DNA of 64,000 bases, taken from Nitrospinaceae bacterium (GTDB lineage: Bacteria > Nitrospinota > Nitrospinia > Nitrospinales > Nitrospinaceae). Where the stretch lies: contig JAJDBF010000037.1 of NCBI GenBank assembly GCA_029261535.1, positions 29,643-93,642 of the forward strand. Direction: 5' to 3'. Within the stretch, counting starts at the first letter, position 1. Each line of letters opens with the position of its first letter. Positions 8,033-17,400 of this stretch are shown here, in pieces. The notes beneath the pieces are model-generated. The model was not told the origin of the DNA. It saw only the letters and a program-made list of their open reading frames with translations, and ran no database searches. The position numbers were made by a program, and so were the translations under genes.

Positions 8033-8260
8033 TTACCATTTAGCAATTTCAAGGTCTTTCCAAAAATACCAACCGATAAGCCCAAGAATTAAAATCGTTT
8101 CTGGACGATCCAGGTCAAACGGTAACTGAAATGAAGTGTTAAAAATGTAATTGAACCCAAGCACACTCATCTTTCCGAAGAGCCATGCATAACCACAACT
8201 AAATAGAATTGTGAATAGGATTGATAAAAGGATGGAAAAAAAGCCCATTAGAATCTTCAT
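8033..8260 (-). CDS. Small membrane protein
   Basis: A 75-aa protein with a long N-terminal hydrophobic stretch (about residues 3-30, FFSILLSILFTILFSCGYAW) and probably a second span (ETILILGLIGWYFW, about 54-67). AGGAAA lies before the ATG. It sits between two other small membrane proteins downstream of the VirD4/TraG-like ATPase and may be a subunit of the same envelope complex. No family recognised. Confidence 0.6.
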   Translation of the reverse strand: MKILMGFFSILLSILFTILFSCGYAWLFGKMSVLGFNYIFNTSFQLPFDLDRPETILILGLIGWYFWKDLEIAKW

Positions 8261-8276
8261 TTTTAATTTCCTAAGA

Positions 8277-8561
8277 TTAGGTTATTTTCTGTTTGCTAAT
8301 CTTAAGCAGTGTCCAATAACTGAAGATCATCCCGCCTTGGATAGACCAGTCCGCTAACTTAATAATTCCTATCCCATAAAAAAACATCAAGGCCCAATCC
8401 CAATATTCAGGAAGTTTCAAGGTCAAGATGTATTCAATATATAGATGGTGTAGTCCCACTGAAAAAGCACCGGTTAAAAGACACAAAAATACCGGCGTAA
8501 ATATCATGAATGATGCCGCTACAAAAAACGCTTTTACCAGAGAAATATTTTCATCACACAT
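8277..8561 (-). CDS. Small membrane protein next to the coupling ATPase
   Basis: A 94-aa protein with at least two membrane segments (about residues 10-38 and 55-80). The ATG at 8561 is chosen because AAGGAAAGG lies about eight bases upstream; a GTG at 8570 would be too close to it. The start lies 17 bases after the stop of the coupling ATPase, so they are co-transcribed. No family recognised. VirD4-type ATPases often contact small inner-membrane proteins, which is the only functional hint. Confidence 0.6.
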   Translation of the reverse strand: MCDENISLVKAFFVAASFMIFTPVFLCLLTGAFSVGLHHLYIEYILTLKLPEYWDWALMFFYGIGIIKLADWSIQGGMIFSYWTLLKISKQKIT

Positions 8562-8577
8562 TTCAAGCACCTTTCCT

Positions 8578-10227
8578 TCAATAACGAAGCCAAACTCTGC
8601 TCTTTCCGATTAACTTACTGCCGAACAGAGGATTTATATCCACTAATAGAGACCAGGGATGGACTTCATGATATCCCGTCCTTTGGGCAATAATGGGAGA
8701 TTGATCCTTGATAAACAGAATGGTTTTTTGAAATCGACGCACTTCATCAGGATTAAGAAGACGCCTGGAGTTTTCGCTGATAGAAATCGTAATTTGATCA
8801 CTGATATCTTGCCCCAGATTATAATTAGGCGTTTTGATTGTCTCTTCCCCAAGCATACGAGATACAAGGTCAGCGGTTTTCTGGGACTGCACACCGAATA
8901 TCTGTTTCACTTCTGTTTGAGAAAGCATTGTTTCCAAAGCCTCACGGCCATAGGTCTTGGCAAATTCTTCAAGCTCCTGCAAAATAAACCAAACACGAAT
9001 TCCAAATTCTCTTAAGGATGTAAGTGAGTTCGATAATCCTTCGACGCGAAAGTTTGTACATTCGTCGAGGAGAAAAAATACAGGCTTGGTGTTTTGACAA
9101 CGAGTGAGTTCAGTAATCGCCGCCCAAATGAGAAGACCCAGCCACGGCGCAAAGACTTTCATCTTGGTCGGATCAGCAATGAGATAGATTGTTGCGGGAT
9201 TTTTTTTCAAGTCTTTAAAGCGAAATTCACACTTACTAGTGCTCTCTGATAAATGGCCTGAACTGGCAAATGCCTCCAGCCCTTGCAATGCCCCTTCCCG
9301 GAAAGATTCGACTTGCTTCTTATCGTCAGACTCAAATTTCTTGAGCAAATCATTGCCCATATCAGCCAGGTCTCCATTTAAAACGTCAGAGCAAGCACTA
9401 ATATAAAAAGCTTCCAATAGGTTACTGACATTCTTGAGCAACTTTAACAATTGACTCAAAGTGACCTGCTCTTCACTTTTTTGAGTCACTAAATAAACAA
9501 GGCCAAATACAATTAGCTTTCTAGATCCATTTCTAAAAAAGGTGTTTTCCCCTTGCGTAGGAGGCTCAGGGCAGAGTTGGAGAGCAATGGCCTGAGCATC
9601 GGCGATTAAATCCTTATGCCCGGCTTTGGTTTTCCAGTCATCAATAATGATGATCAAAGGATTATAGAGAGCCGATTCCCCAAAAATATCTTGATAAAGA
9701 TTGGCGGGGTTGACGCAGTAGGTTTCCTGATTATGCTGCTCTTCACGAAGCTTTTTTGTCATGCATCCTAAAGTACCTTTTAGGTCTGTCACGACCATGG
9801 GCAAGGGGGAGTGGCAGAGCGCAGGAATAGCCATGGAAATGGTTTTTCCTTTCCCTGCGGGAGAAAGAGTCATGCCATGGGTTTCACCATCGAAAAACAA
9901 AGGCTTTCCTGTTTGATCACATCCCAAAAAAATTCCATCTGTCTCATATAAACGTGCGGATTTAATTTCTTGAGGGGTTGCCCAGGAGGCAGAGCCCCTT
10001 CTATTGGAATATCCCAACGCTTCCCGGCGGAGGAAGTAATTACTAAGCTTGTAAAAGAATAATTTAATGGTAGTCGCCGCCCCGACGATGAAGAAGAAGG
10101 CCAGGAAAATTGGGTAAATGCTACTGGACGTGCCGTACCAGTGAGCGGTTTTCAAATATCCCCATGCAAACAATACGGTGAATAAAATAGTAACTAAAAG
10201 TGATGATTGTTCTTGTTTGGTAGGCAT
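8578..10227 (-). CDS. VirD4/TraG-family type IV coupling ATPase
   Basis: A 549-aa protein with two N-terminal membrane spans (about residues 10-28 and 36-56), Walker A SPAGKGKT (122-129) and Walker B VFFLLDEC (383-390), followed by LREFGIRVWFILQELEE. This matches TraG/VirD4/TraD coupling proteins, which bring DNA or protein substrates to a type IV secretion channel. The VTDLKG motif after Walker A is also typical. AAGGA precedes the ATG. No relaxase, VirB4 ATPase or channel genes are present in the window, so it may use a machinery encoded beyond the left edge or elsewhere, or work in an orphan module with its membrane-protein neighbours. Confidence 0.85.
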   Translation of the reverse strand: MPTKQEQSSLLVTILFTVLFAWGYLKTAHWYGTSSSIYPIFLAFFFIVGAATTIKLFFYKLSNYFLRREALGYSNRRGSASWATPQEIKSARLYETDGIFLGCDQTGKPLFFDGETHGMTLSPAGKGKTISMAIPALCHSPLPMVVTDLKGTLGCMTKKLREEQHNQETYCVNPANLYQDIFGESALYNPLIIIIDDWKTKAGHKDLIADAQAIALQLCPEPPTQGENTFFRNGSRKLIVFGLVYLVTQKSEEQVTLSQLLKLLKNVSNLLEAFYISACSDVLNGDLADMGNDLLKKFESDDKKQVESFREGALQGLEAFASSGHLSESTSKCEFRFKDLKKNPATIYLIADPTKMKVFAPWLGLLIWAAITELTRCQNTKPVFFLLDECTNFRVEGLSNSLTSLREFGIRVWFILQELEEFAKTYGREALETMLSQTEVKQIFGVQSQKTADLVSRMLGEETIKTPNYNLGQDISDQITISISENSRRLLNPDEVRRFQKTILFIKDQSPIIAQRTGYHEVHPWSLLVDINPLFGSKLIGKSRVWLRY

Positions 10228-10264
10228 GATTTATGATCCTTATATTTTGGGACCACGTTTCTGT

Positions 10265-11575
10265 TTATTTCCTGATGCTTATGATCTTTAAGGGATCAAT
10301 GATTAAACATTGAAGACTCGTGGCTTTCCGTCTCTTCATGGTTTCTTTAATGCAAGCTCCCTTGTTCCCTCTGGTTGCTTTAATCTGAAATTTACGGCCA
10401 AAGGTCTTATTATCAATAGAAATGCGGAATTCGCCGTTTATATGATCACGCACATTCCCCGCAAAAAAATTAACGGCTAGGACCAGTTGCCCCAGATCAA
10501 TCGGTTTGTGAAAGATAATCGTTTCAAAGCTATTGCTTGCTTGAGGAGACCCTCGAAAATCTTTTATATACTTTCCTTCTTCTGACTCTGAATTCCTAAA
10601 GTAGATAGTTGCCGCACGAGGGTTGGGGCGGGCATATAAATCCAGATCGCATTTTTTGCAATCCCATGTGATGCTCACTTCAACATTGTTGGCTTGTTTC
10701 ATGGATGTTAGCGATACAGGGATAGTGCTTAAAGGGCGCTCATAAATGGACACCCTTTTTTTGATCTCCTTGGGGCGGTAAAGGATCATTTCGAGCTTAT
10801 CGTTTTGTCTTAAAACGTAATTGTGTTTTGGAGCCTGTGCCTTTTCTTTTAGGCGTTGAAAGAGTGTAGGCAAGTCACTGGTGAATGTGGCCAACTGTCC
10901 ACCTTGTCTTTCCAGAAAGAGAGTCCAGAACCTTTTGACAAAGAATCCTTGGATGTCTTCTAGTTTTAAGCCAGTATTGGGATATGCTAAATGGACATGG
11001 AAATTCCTTAGAAGCTCCGTATTGCCGGTCATTCCAAAAAGGCTTTGCCCCATGGACACTTGCAAATGACCATCGCTAGGAACATGGCCCCTGGCCATTG
11101 AAAAATCCTTTTCTGTGGGAGAATCATACAAAGGAGAGCCAAGGATTAAAATATCGGTCTCTTTATTAAGGGAAAGGTTTTCACCCAGGAAGCGTAAAAA
11201 TTGTGGCAAACGGATAGCCCCAGTAACAGAAGGCATATTTTCACCGCCTGGTTTCACAGCATTGTTTGCAAACTGAAGAAGTTTTTTGACGACCCTTTTG
11301 TTGACCAATAGTTTTGCCTTTTGATGGCGATAAGCTTTTTTGTTGGGTACTGCAAAGGTTCCGATGGATGAGAGACGATACGCATCATAGATACGGGCGG
11401 AATTCCCCGGTTCCACTGATTCCAGAAGAAAGCCAATGACCGCTTTAATCTGTTCCTTTGAAGCAGTCTTCTCCATATAGGGGGATAGACCGACAATCAA
11501 ATCCCGTGAATAAGCGTTTGTGCTATGGATCATAAAAGAGGTGAGAACCATTGTTATCAGGATAAATTTTTTCAT
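10265..11575 (-). CDS. Exported protein with possible VWA-like and beta-sandwich regions
   Basis: A 436-aa protein with a clear signal peptide (hydrophobic stretch about residues 5-22, ending NAYS). The middle part, with strands such as DLIVGLSPYM and TDILILGSPLYDS, has the rhythm of a von Willebrand A-like fold, though no complete MIDAS motif is evident. The C-terminal region (about 300-410) has VEVSITWDCKKCDLDLYARP, a CxxC and a DxDLY pattern like beta-sandwich domains of the DUF2135 type. AAGGAG precedes the ATG. It lies between a multi-span protein and the coupling ATPase, so an extracytoplasmic component of one complex is likely. The fold names are tentative. Confidence 0.6.
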   Translation of the reverse strand: MKKFILITMVLTSFMIHSTNAYSRDLIVGLSPYMEKTASKEQIKAVIGFLLESVEPGNSARIYDAYRLSSIGTFAVPNKKAYRHQKAKLLVNKRVVKKLLQFANNAVKPGGENMPSVTGAIRLPQFLRFLGENLSLNKETDILILGSPLYDSPTEKDFSMARGHVPSDGHLQVSMGQSLFGMTGNTELLRNFHVHLAYPNTGLKLEDIQGFFVKRFWTLFLERQGGQLATFTSDLPTLFQRLKEKAQAPKHNYVLRQNDKLEMILYRPKEIKKRVSIYERPLSTIPVSLTSMKQANNVEVSITWDCKKCDLDLYARPNPRAATIYFRNSESEEGKYIKDFRGSPQASNSFETIIFHKPIDLGQLVLAVNFFAGNVRDHINGEFRISIDNKTFGRKFQIKATRGNKGACIKETMKRRKATSLQCLIIDPLKIISIRK

Positions 11576-11586
11576 GGTAAGTCTCC

Positions 11587-12588
11587 TTATTGTGAATGGA
11601 GTTCGGAATTAAGCGATGAGTTGTCATACTTCAATTTCAGACTCGTATATTTTGAAACGACTTTGTTGGTATAGGCCTGACGCTTGGACTCCAGTTGTTT
11701 CATCCTCCCGCGTTTGCTCCCTAGTTCTTTAGAAAGCAATTCATGCTCGTGACGATGGTTTTTAAGGACTTCATCAATTGCAATATGTTCCGGGTTTGGA
11801 ACGAGAGAGTCTGGCGCGTAGCGGCACGATATGCCTGATGCCGCAAAATATAAAGTGACGCTGACTAGGAGTTCTGCCATTAACTGTGCCCCGACCATGA
11901 CGGAACCTGATCCATTGGATTCACCTAAATTATCCAGATCAATTTCATTTGAAATGCCAGGGAAATGAATTGAAAATTGGAAGACCCAAAACAGAAGAAA
12001 AATGATTGCGGCGAAGAAAGTGAATCGGGTGTATCGCTTGCGGGAACAGTCTTCCTCAAGTGTGTCTCGTAGAAATTTTAGAGAAAAGGTTCCGGCGGGA
12101 AATAAAAAGCTCAGTAATAAAGCAAGGAATGGATTATCAAGAAAAACAGGAAGGCCTGTTGCAAGAATGTTTGAGTAAACATTTGCTCCTCCTACCCACA
12201 GTATCACTAGCATAGAAAATACTAAGATCAGAAAAGAAAATTTGTCTTCATTTGACCAATCGCGGAAGGAGACTTTATTATTCTTGCCTTTGAGAACACC
12301 GCCTCGAATATACGATTTTATTTTTTCCTTTTTAGCCTCAAGTTTTTCCAGGGTGATACTTAAACGCTGATGACGTGCATCAATAGTTTTGACTTGGGTT
12401 TTTAAACTCTCATACTCTTCACCTTGAGTGCTGTCAAACTCCAGGCCCGCCTGTTCAACCAGTGAATCTCTGGATTGTTCGAAATTGCTCTGACATAAAT
12501 GCGAGCTGATGAAACTATTCATTGACGACATCAAGCCAGCAGTGCCATTTCCATTATTTTTGTGAATGTCAATTGTAGGGTGTTCCAT
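11587..12588 (-). CDS. Multi-span membrane protein with flanking coiled coils, first gene of the operon
   Basis: The 333-aa form starts at the ATG at 12588, with GGAGG eight bases upstream; the upstream extension to 12708 lacks a ribosome site. A coiled coil (about residues 55-95) precedes four or five hydrophobic spans (about 118-265). A C-terminal charged helix follows (about 285-325). No family recognised. Topology resembles a scaffold with cytoplasmic coiled-coil arms. It is the promoter-proximal gene of the operon that encodes the exported protein, the VirD4-like ATPase and three small membrane proteins. Confidence 0.65.
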   Translation of the reverse strand: MEHPTIDIHKNNGNGTAGLMSSMNSFISSHLCQSNFEQSRDSLVEQAGLEFDSTQGEEYESLKTQVKTIDARHQRLSITLEKLEAKKEKIKSYIRGGVLKGKNNKVSFRDWSNEDKFSFLILVFSMLVILWVGGANVYSNILATGLPVFLDNPFLALLLSFLFPAGTFSLKFLRDTLEEDCSRKRYTRFTFFAAIIFLLFWVFQFSIHFPGISNEIDLDNLGESNGSGSVMVGAQLMAELLVSVTLYFAASGISCRYAPDSLVPNPEHIAIDEVLKNHRHEHELLSKELGSKRGRMKQLESKRQAYTNKVVSKYTSLKLKYDNSSLNSELHSQ

Positions 12589-13007
12589 AGGCCCATCCTC
12601 CCCAGGTGATTTTTGTATTTGCCACCATCGTAAATCCTCTCTCTCCCGTTTCCGGGAGATTAGGGAAAAAATAATAAAAAAATCTTTCTTCAACAATTCC
12701 AGGAACAAGAACCAATCAATAAAGGATCAATTTCATAATTTTTAGATATTCCCACTCGTTAACTCCTTCTAGAGAGAAGGATTAATCATTCATCTCTGAT
12801 ATTATTTGATCCATCCTCTTAACCCGGGAAACAAGAAAAAAGTTTCTTCTAACTTTTATTTTTGATTGAGTCACAGTTTCAAGAAAACAAGGAGGCCGGG
12901 ATTATGATTAGCCCCGACCTCCTAAACTCCATAAACCTGAGAGCCTTCTTAATCGGTCTTGCCAATCGCTCACAAACCAACGAATGGAACACCGCCGAGT
13001 AAATCGG
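12589..13007. other. 419-bp gap: operon leader and hairpin
   Basis: No gene is visible. It contains AT-rich sequence suitable for the promoter of the coupling-protein operon and, near 12891-12922, an imperfect inverted repeat (see separate entry). Confidence 0.5.
12880..12922 (-). terminator. Possible terminator of the gene at 13008-13526
   Basis: GGAGG-x-CGGG (12891-12900) pairs with CCCG-x-CCTCC (12913-12922) apart from one mismatch. On the minus strand the stem is followed by TTGTTTTCTTG. It lies 86 bases beyond the stop of the minus-strand gene. Confidence 0.5.
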
Positions 13008-13526
13008 CTATTTGACCAGGTGGTAAGTCCGTGCCACAAGATCAATCAACTTTAACAGTTCTACTTTGCTCATAATCCGTCTCGGCTTCATACCCGATTT
13101 GTCAGCCTCCAAATAAGTGGAAATAATTCTGCATCTAGCTGAATCATTCCCTAAAAGGGAATCGACCTCGGGGACAGAAAAGGGAATTCCATCTCTGTAT
13201 TGCAAGCTGAAGTTTTCCAAATATAGGTAAAGAATAGTGATGGAAATAGCGTCCAGAAACTGCCTAGCGCTTAAGGGAAGCGCATTCGCCTTTTCCCAGG
13301 TTTCTTGATAATACGCCTTCTTATAAAGCTCATTTTTCGAAGCAGCAAAAATGACCTTTTTGTTATTTGGGTCATTTAATCTTCGCTTGATGAGGTGGTT
13401 CGCGTCTAATTTAGTTCCACTGAACCTCCTCAAATTTGCGAGTTGTTTTTCAAACAACTGGAGGTTTTTCGATTTTTCCCCAAGTGCGTTAGCATAGGGT
13501 TTTACCTTTCTGTCTTTTTTATCCAT
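13008..13526 (-). CDS. Hypothetical protein
   Basis: A 172-aa protein with a basic N-terminal third (MDKKDRKVKPYANALGEKSK) and a more structured helical remainder (LSARQFLDAISITILYLYLE, about 95-114). No membrane segment or catalytic motif is evident and no family is recognised. AAGGAGAG precedes the ATG. It is divergent from the MORN-like gene at 13751, across a gap that carries three phased ACGGA repeats, so it could regulate, or be regulated together with, the MORN/STAND pair. Confidence 0.6.
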   Translation of the reverse strand: MDKKDRKVKPYANALGEKSKNLQLFEKQLANLRRFSGTKLDANHLIKRRLNDPNNKKVIFAASKNELYKKAYYQETWEKANALPLSARQFLDAISITILYLYLENFSLQYRDGIPFSVPEVDSLLGNDSARCRIISTYLEADKSGMKPRRIMSKVELLKLIDLVARTYHLVK

Positions 13527-13635
13527 TTTGACTCTCCTTAAGTGAAGAGCCTCGAGGCTATTTTTAAAGTTAAAAAATAATCAGCTGAGGGTATTAGTAT
13601 GGAGCTAGTCTAAATTATTGTAAAACAGAGGGTTA

Positions 13636-13661
13636 ACGGAGTATTACGGATTATCTACGGA
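13636..13661. repeat. Three helically phased ACGGA repeats, possible operator
   Basis: ACGGA occurs at 13636, 13646 and 13657, spacing 10 and 11 bp, about one helical turn apart. They lie in the divergent gap between 13526 and 13751. A TTGACA hexamer at 13679-13684 could be the -35 of the plus-strand unit, though no good -10 follows. Confidence 0.4.
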
Positions 13662-13750
13662 GTAAAATCGCACCAAACTTGACAGAAGAAAAACAAATAT
13701 GGCAATAGTAGTCTTTGTATTTGATTTAAAAAGAGTAAAGAGAGTTTGTT

Positions 13751-14434
13751 TTGAAGGAAGTACCGGAGGTAGGATCGTATACAGTGGAAATTATCGCTGA
13801 TGATTCGGAAACATATGACCACACTGTAGAATTCTACAATTGTCTTAAAGAATCCTGGCTACAGGAAGGACTCGTTCACCGAAGAGGTGGGCCGGCAATT
13901 GTTCGACGTGACCAAAGTTCTGGTAAAATTATTTCGCAAGAATGGCTTGAGGAGGGTAAACGCCATCGTATTGACTCACCTGCATTTATCTATGAACGTA
14001 ATGAAAGAAAGATAGAAGCTTGGTATGAGAAGGGCAAACGCCACAGACTGGATGGTCCAAGCTTGGTTGATATCTATAATCATAGGGGAATGGTATGGAG
14101 GGAAGAATGGCAAGTAAACGGGAAATACCATCGCGTGGAAGGACCGGCAATTATTCGCAGAGATCCTGAAACAGGAATTGCTCTTTTTGAATCCTGGTAT
14201 AGAGAAGGTGAATACCATCGGGAAAATAACAAGCCAGCCATTATATGTCGGTCGGAAGAAGATGGACTAGCTTATTCAGAGGGATGGTATCAACACGGAA
14301 AATTGCATCGCACAGGCGGCCCTGCAAAAGTGGACCGCGAAGGAGAGTTTGGAGAAATAATTAAATTTGAATATTACGAACTCGGCGAAAAAATAAATTC
14401 TTCCAAACCGGCTTCTATCAACCTTTCATTCTAA
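13751..14434 (+). CDS. MORN-like repeat protein
   Basis: The 227-aa product is built from about seven repeats of roughly 28-31 residues with the core W-x3-G-K/E-x-HR-x2-GPA, for example EWQVNGKYHRVEGPA and GWYQHGKLHRTGGPA. They recall MORN/YwqK-type repeats, which act as binding scaffolds and occur in some antitoxin or immunity proteins. No catalytic or membrane features are seen. The frame opens with TTG at 13751 and has no ATG nearby, so the start is uncertain. It lies 55 bases upstream of a large STAND ATPase on the same strand, a likely two-gene unit. Confidence 0.65.
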   Translation: MKEVPEVGSYTVEIIADDSETYDHTVEFYNCLKESWLQEGLVHRRGGPAIVRRDQSSGKIISQEWLEEGKRHRIDSPAFIYERNERKIEAWYEKGKRHRLDGPSLVDIYNHRGMVWREEWQVNGKYHRVEGPAIIRRDPETGIALFESWYREGEYHRENNKPAIICRSEEDGLAYSEGWYQHGKLHRTGGPAKVDREGEFGEIIKFEYYELGEKINSSKPASINLSF

Positions 14435-14489
14435 TAAAATAATTTTTTGGGCGCGCTAAATTAGCCTTAATTCTTGTGTAAGGTGTTTT

Positions 14490-17400
14490 ATGGTAAATCC
14501 TAACAATGGATTTAAGATAGATGCAGGGAAAATAAAAAAAAGTTTAAAAGAAAATAAAACAACTGGGGTAAAACTCTTAAAGGAACTTGCGAGTCTTGTA
14601 AGAGAATTAGCCAAAGAAAAATTCCAGCCAGACATAAACTTCCTTGAACAATTATATGATGAGATAGACCCTATTAGGGGAAAACTGAATACACGCTGGA
14701 AATATGAAGATGACTATGTTCCAGGACAGAATGCAAAGGGTCGATACATTAGCGATCAATTACGTAGTTTTGAGAAAGGAGAAAGCCCAGGGCAGGCCGG
14801 TCCGTATTTAGCGTGGATATGTCGGGAAATCTCTGAAAACAAAGTAAACCTCGAACCGCATGAATACGAAGAGGAGTTTATAGAGAAATTCAGGGGAAAA
14901 GTTCAAAGTTTCTATAAAAAAATAGGTCGGCTTAAACCAAGGGAGTACAAATTCCCCTCAAAAACTGACCGACCTTCTGAAGCCGAGTCACCTTCATCAT
15001 CGTCCGATTTAGACGCAACCTCATCTGAAAAAACGGGTGACACTGAGTCCCCGATTCATGATGATCTTTTAAACAAAATCCCACCAGAATTTAATAAAGC
15101 GTACAGTGATTTCTTTTTAGAATACCAAGGTGATAAAAATAACCCTCGTGCTTTTGGCGGTCGGAGCGAAGAGATCAAGAAACTCAATAAATGGCTCAAC
15201 AATCCTGAAGCCTCAGGAAAACTATTACTGACCACCCCTGCTGGTATGGGCAAATCCGCCCTTTTGTTCAACTGGACCCAACAAATTTCAAAGGATGAAA
15301 GTAATGATTGGGAAGTCGTTTTTATTCCCATCAGTATCCGTTTTGGGAGCAGCCAAAAAGAAACCTTTTTCCCCGCTCTAGCCAAAAAATTGGCTGCCCT
15401 GTATCAAAAAGAGTTTTCGTCAACAGTAAACGGGACCATCAATGCTGTTTATTGTCAGCACTCTGTTGAAGAGTGGCTTGCAAATCCGTTGCCTGATGGC
15501 CGTAAACTCCTGATTGTAATTGATGGAATGGATGAGGTCACTGGCGGAAAACTTGTTGGCGGTTTCTTAGCAAGGCAGGCATCTGGAGTAAAGGTTGTCG
15601 TCGCGGCTCGATTGCTGGCAACAGATGAGGGAAAAGAAGGTTGGATGGAGCGTCTGCACTGGGATTCTATCCGCAATTCCGTGAATACTATGGATCTCGG
15701 CCCATTATCGTGCGATGGGATTCGAGATGTTATCAAACAAATGGTAATAAAGGACGCGTATCAGAATAAATGGGAGGAAAGAGACGGGATATTGGATCGC
15801 TTAACAGAATTAACTGAGGGCGATCCGTTACTGGTCCGGTTTTATGTTGAAGATTTATGGTCGAACCGTGACTGCCGCCGCCCAAAACTGGAAGTGTCTG
15901 ACCTAAAAGATAGTAAAAAAGGTTACGAGGGTTATTTCAAAAAATGGTGGAAGGATCAAATCGATTTCTGGGCACTAAACAAATCCTCACCCTTTGAAGA
16001 TCAAGGGCGAGTTTGTCTCGCCATTCTGGCTTGCGCCAAAGGCCCACTCAGAACACAAGACATAGAGGATATTCTTCAGTACGTAAATTACAAATCCTTT
16101 GACGTTCGTGACTTCGTCTCCCAATTTTCCAGATTTATTATCGGTCAGGGCGTTGAGACTGGGTTTGTGTTTTCCCATCCTAAATTGAATGAGTTTTTTG
16201 AAACGTCAGACATTATTGGAATAAGGATAGTTAAAAAAGTGAAAGATGCTTTTCTCACTTGGGGAAAAGATATTTTAGTCTGGCTTGAAGATGGTAGCTT
16301 GGAACCCGAAAACCCTGATGAATTAGGTTATCTTTTGCGATTTTACTCCGATCATCTTGGGGATAGCGGTAAGAAAGTTCAATTGAAAGATGCAATGGCG
16401 TTGGTCAGTAACGGCTGGCGCAAGGCTTGGTACGCCTATGAAGGGGGTTATGCCGGTTTCGCGGGGAATGTCCAATTTGCCTGGAGTCGGGCAGAGCAAC
16501 TTGACAAGAATAACAAAACAGAACTAGTTCCTAATTTTGGAGATCAGGTTTGTTGCGTCCTTTGCCTCTCGTCGATTGCCACCCTTGGAACGAATATACC
16601 AGCAAATATTTTGGTCTTAAGTTTGGATACGAAAGTACTAAAACCCGAGCAGGTGTTGAACCTGATTGATCAAAAGACAAGCGAAGTTGATCGTGCTAAA
16701 ACCCTCGCTTTAGTTGCACCGTATCTTATCGAGCCGAATATAATTGAGGCTTTGAAAATAGCTCGGAAAATTTTGGATGAAAAATACCGGACCGAAGCTT
16801 TAGCGGCTCTTTCGCCACAACTCAAAGAATCCCAACGTAAAGAGGTTATTTCAGAGATCTTAAAGGCAGTTCGAAATATTTCCGATAAATTATTCCGAGG
16901 CAAAACTTTAACGGTCCTGGTGCCACATTTAGAAGAATCTCACCGAGAAGAAGTGGTTGCAGAAGTTCTAGAATTAGCTCGTGATATTTGGGATGAAGAG
17001 TGTCGAGCCAAAATTTTAATCGCTCTGATTCCATGTCTTAAAGAATCTCACCGAGAAAAAGTGGTAGGAAAAGCTCTAGAATTAGCTAGTGAAATTTTGG
17101 ATGAGGAGTATCGGGCCAAAGCTTTAAATGCTCTGATTCCGTGTTTAGGAGAATCTCACCGAGAAAAAGTGATTGCAGAAGCATTGGCCATAGCTTCCGG
17201 AATTAAATTTAAGGATACCAAAGCCAAAGCTTTAACTACTTTGATTCCGTGTCTTGATGAAACTCACCGAGAAAAAGTTGTTGCAGAAGCATTGGCCGCA
17301 GTTTCCGGAATTAAATTTAGGGCCACCGAAGCCAAAGCTTTAACCGCTTTGATTCCGTATCTTGATGAAACTCACCGAGAAAAAGTAGTTGCAGAAGCTC

